NCBI GenBank assembly: GCA_003531155.1
Contig: DQHR01000181.1
Span: 1,247 to 8,049, forward strand
DNA length: 6,803 nt
Source of the DNA: Bacteroidales bacterium
GTDB lineage: Bacteria; Bacteroidota; Bacteroidia; Bacteroidales; Tenuifilaceae
Reading direction: 5' to 3'
Position 1 is the first letter of the stretch; the number at the start of each line of letters is the position of its first letter. Position numbers and translations under genes: made by a program. The notes under the pieces were generated by a model, which saw nothing but the letters and a program-made list of their open reading frames with translations, was not told where the DNA came from and made no database searches. This document shows, one piece after another, positions 1-5,349 of this stretch.

Positions 1-239
1 AACCTTTGTTTAAGGGACTACCGCAACAATTCTTAAGCGCACGTTACCACTCATGGATTGTTGGAATTCCAAATGCTGACTCAGAGGTTTATACCACTGC
101 AGTTGATATTGATGGAAATATTATGGGTATTAGCCATAAAACGTTAAACATAAAAGGAGTTCAATTTCACCCTGAATCAGTATTGACAGAGCACGGCTAT
201 AAAATACTTGAGAATTGGGTTGAATTAGTAAGAGGATGA
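1..239 (+). CDS. trpG: Glutamine amidotransferase, anthranilate synthase component II (TrpG/PabA type), 3' end only
   Basis: This is the C-terminal 78 codons of a class I glutamine amidotransferase; the reading frame enters at base 3 and ends with TGA at 237-239. The protein takes ammonia from glutamine and passes it to a chorismate-using synthase subunit in the cytoplasm, for tryptophan (TrpE partner) or folate (PabB partner) synthesis. The sequence shows the family's RYHSW segment and the C-terminal GVQFHPES motif, whose His (codon 168-170) and Glu (174-176) complete the Cys-His-Glu triad. The nucleophilic Cys lies upstream of the window. The following SVLTEHGYKILENW stretch is typical of TrpG/PabA and unlike CarA or GuaA. 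No trpD follows on the same strand, so this is the last gene of its transcript, and a PabA or dual-use role cannot be excluded. Family call firm; TrpG rather than PabA is an inference. Confidence 0.85.
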   Translation, partial: PLFKGLPQQFLSARYHSWIVGIPNADSEVYTTAVDIDGNIMGISHKTLNIKGVQFHPESVLTEHGYKILENWVELVRG

Positions 240-2786
240 ATCTAAGTTGTCAAGGTAACTATCTCTTTTCTTCCATTTAAGATCTTGAAGCATACCCGAT
301 TTTACATTGATTTGAAAGCTGTAGCTTTTATATATACCTATTGGAATAATGGTTATATTCATTTGCCAGCAATGTAAATCACGTGAAATGTTTAATGACG
401 TTGTTGAAAGTTTATGGCTTTTGAAATCGTAACCTGATTGAAAACCTATTTTCCACTTTGGAGTAAGGCTAAAATCACCACCAAATCCAAGCGTTTGATT
501 TATCGTTTTTGTTGCGTAAGGTTTTGAATAACTGAAATTATAGTTTATTCTTAGATTCCAAGGAATGTTAAAATCAATTTGCTGATTGTAATTTGAGTTC
601 AACGATTGCCCAAATTGAGTTTCATCATTATTAATATCAGGATTACCATTTAGTTGCTGATTCTTTTTTGTCCCTTTATCCTTCTTTGAACTATTTAACG
701 AGAAATCAATGCCAAAATTTGCTGAGATTAAGCGAGCCAATTGTCCATTTTTATATTCATATCGATTTATTCTTCCAGTTTTAGTACTGTTTAGCGAATA
801 AGGATCGAATGAACCAGAAAAGTTAATACCAATTTTCTCAAAAAGCCTAGTATTCCCGTTAAAGTTAATGTTTTGAAGGTTCATTGAGTCGGCAAGAAGG
901 TTATAACCCGAAGAGAAACTTAAACTTTCAAATATTTTTATCTTTTTAAAATTATTTATTGTGTCTTTACTCGAACGTACCTTCATTTCTAGGTTATTTC
1001 CTAAGCCAAATCCAATAGTACCCGATTCTCCAGCCCCTGGACTACCATAAACCCCTCTTTCAAAGATTGAATATTTTGATGTTCTTCCTAGTGTATCAAC
1101 TTGTACTGTTTTGTAAAAACCATAACGAGGATCGCTAAAATCAGGCCTATAGCTAATTGACATTGTTGGTGTCATTTTGTGGCGAATGGCTTGAATAGCC
1201 TTATCTTTCCCAAAATTAAACATCCCATATATATTAGTACTCATAGATGCTCCTGTACTGTATTGCCAAGCACGCCTAAAACCAGGTATGGTATCTTCAA
1301 CAACTTTTTTCCTCACAGGATCCCAATTTTTTCTGGTTGTTTTTGTATACCAGTACTCACTATAGTTTACGCTAGGGCTCACAATAATATACTTAAAAAG
1401 ATTAAAAGATGTGCTAAGCGGGATATCGTGTTTCATTCCATTGCTCATACTATCAATGATGCTACTTTTAAAGAGATTTTTCTCTTTTACAGTAACCTTA
1501 TTATCAAGACTGGTATTTAAACTAAACCCAATTTTCTCATACCATTTGGCTGTGCCAGAATTAGATTCACTTTTCAATGGGTAAATTTTGTCCATTGAAA
1601 ACGCTACTCTTGGAAAATTAACATTTACAATCTTTGTTTGATTGTTTTGAGAGTGGGTAAACGATGTGTTAAGCCTAAAAGGCGTACCAACAAAGTTTTT
1701 TGAATAACTGATGCTTGAATTTATTGTGTTATTATGAAAACTTTCTATGCTTTGAGCGTTATATCGATTATGGTTGGTGGAACCAAAATTAACATTTGCC
1801 GAAAATGTTGAATTTGGATTCGCTTTGGCATCTTGAGTGTGATTCCATCTAATATTATAGGACGTTATAGTATCGGCATCTGTTTTTATTATTGAATAAT
1901 CTATATTGAAACTACCGTTATATTTATACCTCTTTTTATATGTAGATTGATCTCTTATTAACCAAGAACCAAAGGAGTATATATCTCCGGTAATTTTCAT
2001 ATCCATGTTATCGTTAATTCCAAAATAGTAACCCCCACCTCTAAGATATACACCTCTTCGAATCTCTTCTCCGTATTCAGGGATTATTATACCATTTGCG
2101 CGTTTTTTTGTACTTGGGAAGAATCCAAATGGAATACCAATAGGCATTGGAACATCCTCAATCACAAGGTAAGCAGGACCTGAAATTATTTTATCGTTTG
2201 GAATTAATTTACCTTTAGTTATTGCAATATAGAAATGGGGATGAAGCTGATCGCAAGTTGTGAATTTGCCATGTGAAATATTAACGCAGTTATCAGGCAT
2301 TTTCTTTGTTTCTTCTCCATGCATAAATCCACCATCTTGCTCAGTTACTACACCCTTTATTTTTGCTTTTTTAGAGCCAAAGTTGTAGTAAATATCCTCC
2401 ATGGTATAAGTGTTACTCCCTTCTTTAAATTGAGGTCGACCAATAATTTTGCCAGTACTATCAGGCATTCCTTTTGCAAAAACTTCCTTTTTTTCCATGT
2501 CAAACTCAATGTATTGAGCTTTAAGCTCAATATTTTGATATTTTACCTCAGCATCGCCATAGAGGAATATTCTTTTGCCATCTAATGAATAAATGGTAGA
2601 GTCTTTGGCATTGCTAAAGACTGGATCGGTAATTGGAGGTTTCTTTTTAACCTTTTTTGTAGAATCATTAACAGGTATTGTATCTTGGCTTAATGAATTG
2701 ACAATAAGTATTTTGTTGGTCACACCTGATGTTCGACCAACAATAGAAATAGTAAGAAAAAAAAGTACAAGTAGCCTGAAATGCAA
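225..2786 (-). CDS. lptD: LPS-assembly outer-membrane protein LptD (OstA/Imp), Bacteroidota type
   Basis: LptD is the outer-membrane barrel that, with lipoprotein LptE, inserts lipopolysaccharide into the outer leaflet at the end of the Lpt bridge. From a TTG at 2784-2786 the protein has 853 residues (E. coli LptD has 784). In order: signal peptide (about 1-21, hydrophobic core LLVLFFLTISIV); a Lys/Pro-rich linker; an OstA/LptA-like periplasmic domain (about 63-150, with DGKRIFLYGDAEVKYQNIEL); a region with PAYLVIEDVPMPIGIPFGFFP that is characteristic of LptD; then a long run of alternating aromatic/polar beta strands to the C terminus. Only three cysteines are seen, C167, C178 and C806. The open frame extends to another TTG at 2829-2831, but there is no in-frame ATG before mature residue 97. 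I chose the inner TTG because an A-rich leader precedes it and a -7-like box covers the outer one. The 3' end overlaps the amidotransferase gene by 15 bases. LptE is not in the window. Function is firm; the start is uncertain. Confidence 0.9.
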   Translation of the reverse strand: MHFRLLVLFFLTISIVGRTSGVTNKILIVNSLSQDTIPVNDSTKKVKKKPPITDPVFSNAKDSTIYSLDGKRIFLYGDAEVKYQNIELKAQYIEFDMEKKEVFAKGMPDSTGKIIGRPQFKEGSNTYTMEDIYYNFGSKKAKIKGVVTEQDGGFMHGEETKKMPDNCVNISHGKFTTCDQLHPHFYIAITKGKLIPNDKIISGPAYLVIEDVPMPIGIPFGFFPSTKKRANGIIIPEYGEEIRRGVYLRGGGYYFGINDNMDMKITGDIYSFGSWLIRDQSTYKKRYKYNGSFNIDYSIIKTDADTITSYNIRWNHTQDAKANPNSTFSANVNFGSTNHNRYNAQSIESFHNNTINSSISYSKNFVGTPFRLNTSFTHSQNNQTKIVNVNFPRVAFSMDKIYPLKSESNSGTAKWYEKIGFSLNTSLDNKVTVKEKNLFKSSIIDSMSNGMKHDIPLSTSFNLFKYIIVSPSVNYSEYWYTKTTRKNWDPVRKKVVEDTIPGFRRAWQYSTGASMSTNIYGMFNFGKDKAIQAIRHKMTPTMSISYRPDFSDPRYGFYKTVQVDTLGRTSKYSIFERGVYGSPGAGESGTIGFGLGNNLEMKVRSSKDTINNFKKIKIFESLSFSSGYNLLADSMNLQNINFNGNTRLFEKIGINFSGSFDPYSLNSTKTGRINRYEYKNGQLARLISANFGIDFSLNSSKKDKGTKKNQQLNGNPDINNDETQFGQSLNSNYNQQIDFNIPWNLRINYNFSYSKPYATKTINQTLGFGGDFSLTPKWKIGFQSGYDFKSHKLSTTSLNISRDLHCWQMNITIIPIGIYKSYSFQINVKSGMLQDLKWKKRDSYLDNLDSSSY

Positions 2787-2810
2787 TTTTAGTCGTATTT
2801 TTGTGTTTAG

Positions 2811-2818
2811 TTTATTTG
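2811..2818 (+). promoter_or_regulatory. Weak candidate -7 promoter element for the amidase-MCE unit (TTTATTTG)
   Basis: TTTATTTG matches TAnnTTTG at five of its six fixed positions. A TTTT at 2787-2790 lies 20 bases upstream, close to the expected TTTG -33 position. Transcription would start near 2824, giving a leader of about 38 bases before the amidase ATG. The region is AT-rich, so a chance match is quite possible. Confidence 0.25.
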
Positions 2819-2832
2819 AAATCGCGCTCAAA
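2815..2832. repeat. Short inverted repeat TTTGA-N8-TCAAA between lptD and the amidase gene
   Basis: Perfect 5-base arms at 2815-2819 and 2828-2832 flank the 8-base centre AATCGCGC. The arms contain the TTTG ends of the two opposing -7 candidates, so the symmetry may simply reflect two promoters facing each other, or may mark a shared regulator site. The arms are short, so its significance is uncertain. Confidence 0.3.
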
Positions 2833-2836
2833 ACTA
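2829..2836 (-). promoter_or_regulatory. Candidate -7 promoter element for lptD (TAGTTTTG)
   Basis: Read on the minus strand this is TAGTTTTG, a full match to the Bacteroidota -7 consensus TAnnTTTG. Transcription would start near 2823, about 37 bases before the inner TTG start codon of lptD. I see no convincing TTTG -33 element at the usual 19-21 base spacing, so the assignment rests on the -7 match and on its position. Confidence 0.4.
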
Positions 2837-2861
2837 GTTAAAAAATCGATAAGGGTAATTA

Positions 2862-4019
2862 ATGCAATTTATTTTTAGATCAACATTTTTTAAAGTATTA
2901 ACACTTTTTAGTGTTTTAGTGATAATTTTCACCCTCAATTTTAGTGCCATTGGTCAGAATCCGGCAAGCAGTGGATTGAGAAAAATTGTAATTGATCCTG
3001 GGCATGGAGGTAGTGATCCTGGGACAGTAGGTAGTCATACTCGTGAAAAAGATATAACTCTTTCGATATCGCTTAAAGTGGGTACCCTAATAAAAAATAA
3101 TTTTAGCGATGTTGATTTAATTTACACTCGGAAGGACGATCGATTCGTCCCACTTGATGAACGAACAAGGATTGCTAATGCTGAAAAAGCAGATCTTTTT
3201 ATTTCTATTCATTGCAATGCAAATACTAGCAAAAGTCCATACGGTGCTGAAACATATGTGCTTGGATTGCATAGATCAGAAGATAACCTTGATGTTGCTA
3301 TGCGTGAAAATGCCGTTATTGCCTATGAGGAGGATTATTCATCTAAATATGAAGGGTATGATCCAAAATCTACTGAATCCTTTATAATATTCAATTTGAT
3401 GCAAAATGCATACCTCGATCAAAGTTTGAAACTGGCAAACAATGTTCAAACTGAGATTAAGGCTCAGGCTAGACGATATGATAGAGGTGTTAAGCAAGCT
3501 GGATTTCTTGTGCTTTGGAAAACTTCAATGCCTAGCATTTTAATTGAGGTAGGTTTTTTAAGTAACGTCAGAGAAGAGGCTTTTCTTATGTCAAACGAGG
3601 GTCAAGAGCAGATTGCATCTGCTATTTTTAAAGCTTTTAGTGAGTATAAAAAGCTAATCGATAATCACACATCTTTTACATCTATAGTAAAGAGTGAGGC
3701 TGTTAAAGAGGATTCAATAAAACCAGATGAAGAGAAAACTGTTGTAGAAAATAAACCCGATATTGTTTTTAAAATTCAGGTAAAATCATCAAAAAAGAGA
3801 ATTCCTATTACCCCTAAGAACTTTAAGAACTATAAAGGTGTTGATGAAATAAAAGTTGATGGAACATATAAATATATGATTGGTAGTAAGAAATCTTATT
3901 CAGAAATTATTGAACTTTGCAAACAGTTAAAAAAGAGTTTTCCTGGAGCCTTTGTGGTTGCGTTAAAAGGGGATACTATCATACCTATTGATACAGCATT
4001 AAAAGAACTATCATTATAA
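2862..4019 (+). CDS. amiC: N-acetylmuramoyl-L-alanine amidase (Amidase_3, AmiC-like) with C-terminal SPOR-like domain
   Basis: This is a zinc hydrolase that cleaves the amide bond between N-acetylmuramic acid and the stem peptide, usually to separate daughter cells at the septum. The 385-residue protein begins with a signal peptide (basic start, hydrophobic core about 12-30, likely cleavage near AIGQ), so it acts in the periplasm. The Amidase_3 domain spans about 40-260. The metal ligands are visible as H48 (DPGHGG), E62 (TREKD) and H117 (SIHCNA), with catalytic E229 in LIEVGFLSN. An insert around 150-180 (YEEDYSSKYEGYDP onward) sits where this family carries its autoinhibitory or regulatory helix. 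A charged linker (about 265-300) leads to a SPOR-like domain (about 301-372, FKIQVKSS through GAFVVALKGD), which probably directs it to septal glycan. ATG start at 2862, followed by a good signal peptide. The next gene is 9 bases downstream, suggesting one operon. The symbol is by family resemblance. Confidence 0.92.
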   Translation: MQFIFRSTFFKVLTLFSVLVIIFTLNFSAIGQNPASSGLRKIVIDPGHGGSDPGTVGSHTREKDITLSISLKVGTLIKNNFSDVDLIYTRKDDRFVPLDERTRIANAEKADLFISIHCNANTSKSPYGAETYVLGLHRSEDNLDVAMRENAVIAYEEDYSSKYEGYDPKSTESFIIFNLMQNAYLDQSLKLANNVQTEIKAQARRYDRGVKQAGFLVLWKTSMPSILIEVGFLSNVREEAFLMSNEGQEQIASAIFKAFSEYKKLIDNHTSFTSIVKSEAVKEDSIKPDEEKTVVENKPDIVFKIQVKSSKKRIPITPKNFKNYKGVDEIKVDGTYKYMIGSKKSYSEIIELCKQLKKSFPGAFVVALKGDTIIPIDTALKELSL

Positions 4020-4028
4020 GAAAGTACT

Positions 4029-5021
4029 ATGAAGATTAGAATTACCCGAGAGGCAAAAATTGGTTTTTTTGCAATACTCTGTCTTGCTGCTATGTTTTGG
4101 GGGATTAATTTTCTTAAAGGAAAAAATATATTCAGTCCAAACCATGTTTACTATGCAATTTTTGATCAGGTTGATGGACTTGAGAACACTAACCCTGTAT
4201 TAATTAACGGATTCAAGGTTGGATTGGTTAAAAGTATCAAATTTGAAGAGGGAAATACAGGTCGTTTTTTGGTTACCCTTTTAATTGGGAAGAAGTATCA
4301 AATACCTGAAAATACTATTGCTAAGATGATTAGCACAAGTATTATTGGAGGTAAAGCCATTAAGTTAGAGGTTACAAAAGGGAGCAAGTACATTAATCCT
4401 GGAGACACTCTAAAAGCGCAGATTGAAACTGGATTGATTGATCAACTAGGACATCAGATAGCCCCCATTAAGCAGAGAGCAGAATCGTTAATGAAAGAAT
4501 TGGAAACAACGTTAAAAGTTATGACTGAGGTTTTTAACGAGGGTAACCGTGAACAGCTTAGCCAAAGTTTTGCAAACTTAAACAAAGCGCTGTATAGTAT
4601 TAATCAAACAGCTGCTGAGCTTGATACATCATTAAGCCCCAATGGTACTTTACGCAAGATTTTTGGAAATATGGAATCGATTAGCGCAAATCTTAAAAAT
4701 AACAATAAGGATATAACCAAGATTGTAAAGAATTTCTCATCGATTAGCGATTCGATAGCAAAGATTAAATTTGCATCAACAATGCTACAGGTTGATTCTG
4801 CAATGCGCCAATTTAATCATGTAATTACTAACATTAACGCTGGGAAGGGAACTTTGGGTAACTTAGCCAAAAACGATACCTTATATTATAATATTGAGAG
4901 TGCATCACGTAGCCTTGATCTTTTACTAAAAGATTTAAAAGCAAACCCTAAGCGATACATTAATTTTTCACTTATTGATTTAAGTAGAACCAAATATGAG
5001 GAAGTTAAAAAACCTCATTAA
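4029..5021 (+). CDS. MCE/MlaD-family protein, single-pass inner-membrane lipid-transport component
   Basis: MCE proteins form hexameric rings that bind lipid and, with an MlaE-like permease and MlaF-like ATPase, move phospholipids between the inner and outer membranes. The 330-residue protein starts with a short basic N terminus and one membrane segment (about 10-28, IGFFAILCLAAMFWGINFL). The MCE domain follows at about 37-118, with the typical VDGLENTNPVLINGFKVGLV core and the STSIIGGKAIKLE end. From about 135 to 305 it is rich in predicted helix (IKQRAESLMKELETTLKVM and later blocks), which would project into the periplasm as a stalk or coiled-coil needle. It starts 9 bases after the amidase stop and ends before a clear terminator, so both are probably co-transcribed. 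No permease or ATPase gene is present here; they may be encoded elsewhere, as an orphan arrangement. The exact substrate cannot be read from the sequence. Confidence 0.88.
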   Translation: MKIRITREAKIGFFAILCLAAMFWGINFLKGKNIFSPNHVYYAIFDQVDGLENTNPVLINGFKVGLVKSIKFEEGNTGRFLVTLLIGKKYQIPENTIAKMISTSIIGGKAIKLEVTKGSKYINPGDTLKAQIETGLIDQLGHQIAPIKQRAESLMKELETTLKVMTEVFNEGNREQLSQSFANLNKALYSINQTAAELDTSLSPNGTLRKIFGNMESISANLKNNNKDITKIVKNFSSISDSIAKIKFASTMLQVDSAMRQFNHVITNINAGKGTLGNLAKNDTLYYNIESASRSLDLLLKDLKANPKRYINFSLIDLSRTKYEEVKKPH

Positions 5022-5047
5022 AGACTAAATTATCTTTTTAGAAAAAT

Positions 5048-5090
5048 AAAAAAGCATACTTGGAATTCTTTTTAAGGGATGCTTTTTTTT
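5048..5090 (+). terminator. Rho-independent terminator after the amidase-MCE unit
   Basis: An A-tract followed by GCAT (5048-5057) pairs with ATGC followed by eight T (5079-5090). Inside it, an A/G mismatch is followed by a further CTT/AGG pairing that includes one G-T wobble. The structure starts 27 bases after the MCE stop codon and points the right way. The A-tract on the left arm means it could also stop minus-strand transcription, but no minus-strand gene ends here. Confidence 0.8.
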
Positions 5091-5151
5091 ATCATCAGAA
5101 TTTATTATATAAGAGAAAATCTCAATGTGTTCGCAGCCAAAAATTTACGTT

Positions 5152-5165
5152 ATTAACATGTTAAT
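5152..5165. repeat. 14-bp perfect palindrome upstream of dnaA (ATTAACATGTTAAT)
   Basis: The sequence ATTAACATGTTAAT is perfectly self-complementary about 5158/5159. It lies about 185 bases before the dnaA start, beyond the terminator of the preceding unit. Its size and symmetry suit a binding site for a dimeric regulator, but AT-rich DNA produces such palindromes by chance. I do not recognise a specific regulator for it. Confidence 0.4.
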
Positions 5166-5286
5166 TATCTGATTTTTAATTATTTAAAAATAATTTATTT
5201 TTTTGATAAAATTATTGTAGTGATAGTTAATTCGTTAAACTTAAAACCAAAATTGCAATACAAAAAGTGTTTTTTTTTTCATTTTT

Positions 5287-5295
5287 TTATTCACA
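5287..5295 (+). promoter_or_regulatory. DnaA-box match (TTATTCACA) in the dnaA leader
   Basis: TTATTCACA fits the R-box consensus TTATNCACA exactly and lies 54 bases before the dnaA start codon. Single DnaA boxes in dnaA promoters are known in several bacteria to allow self-repression. I found no second good match on either strand in this gap. Confidence 0.5.
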
Positions 5296-5301
5296 ATTTT
5301 G
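5294..5301 (+). promoter_or_regulatory. Weak candidate -7 promoter element for dnaA (CAATTTTG)
   Basis: CAATTTTG differs from the Bacteroidota TAnnTTTG consensus at one fixed base and shares two bases with the DnaA box. It would start transcription near 5307, giving a leader of about 40 bases. There is no clear TTTG at the -33 position, only T-tracts. It is the best match I found by eye in the gap, not a confident promoter. Confidence 0.22.
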
Positions 5302-5349
5302 TTGAGGAACATTTTTTTTAATACAAACGCTATATAAGTTAATATCAAC

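Larger units (their letters stand above)
5091..5349. other. AT-rich leader region of dnaA, no gene seen
   Basis: The gap between the MCE gene and dnaA totals 328 bases (5022-5349). After the terminator it holds no plausible coding sequence, tRNA or riboswitch. It contains a short hairpin (GAGA-AAA-TCTC, 5113-5123), a 14-bp palindrome (5152-5165), several T-tracts (5270-5279, 5282-5288, 5312-5319) and one DnaA-box match (5287-5295). By hand count, about 30 of the 180 bases at 5161-5340 are G or C. The promoter of dnaA must lie here. A single DnaA box is too little to call the stretch a replication origin, although its AT-richness would suit DNA unwinding. Confidence 0.7.

Noticed and set aside
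1179..1520. Plus-strand open frame of 113 codons inside lptD
   Set aside because: It lies wholly antisense to the well-supported LptD barrel, has a Cys/His/Pro-rich composition unlike a real protein, and shows no recognisable domain.
2784..2791. Second minus-strand -7-like box, TAAAATTG, near the lptD start
   Set aside because: It overlaps the inner TTG start codon, so transcription from it would begin inside the coding region and lose the signal peptide.
2319..2841. Two plus-strand open frames (2319-2585 and 2593-2841) opposite the 5' part of lptD
   Set aside because: Both are antisense to the OstA-like domain and signal region. Their hydrophobic look comes from the complement of Lys- and Asn-rich codons, and neither resembles a known family.
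3154..3387. Plus-strand 77-codon open frame within the amidase gene
   Set aside because: It is out of frame with the catalytic domain, which keeps all its zinc ligands in the main frame, so it is a shadow frame.
5113..5123. Short hairpin GAGA-AAA-TCTC as a terminator or RNA element
   Set aside because: The stem is only 4 bp and no T-tract follows; such short hairpins are expected by chance.
5022..5349. Replication origin in the gap before dnaA
   Set aside because: Only one DnaA-box match was found and no clustered or iterated repeats; AT-richness alone is not enough.
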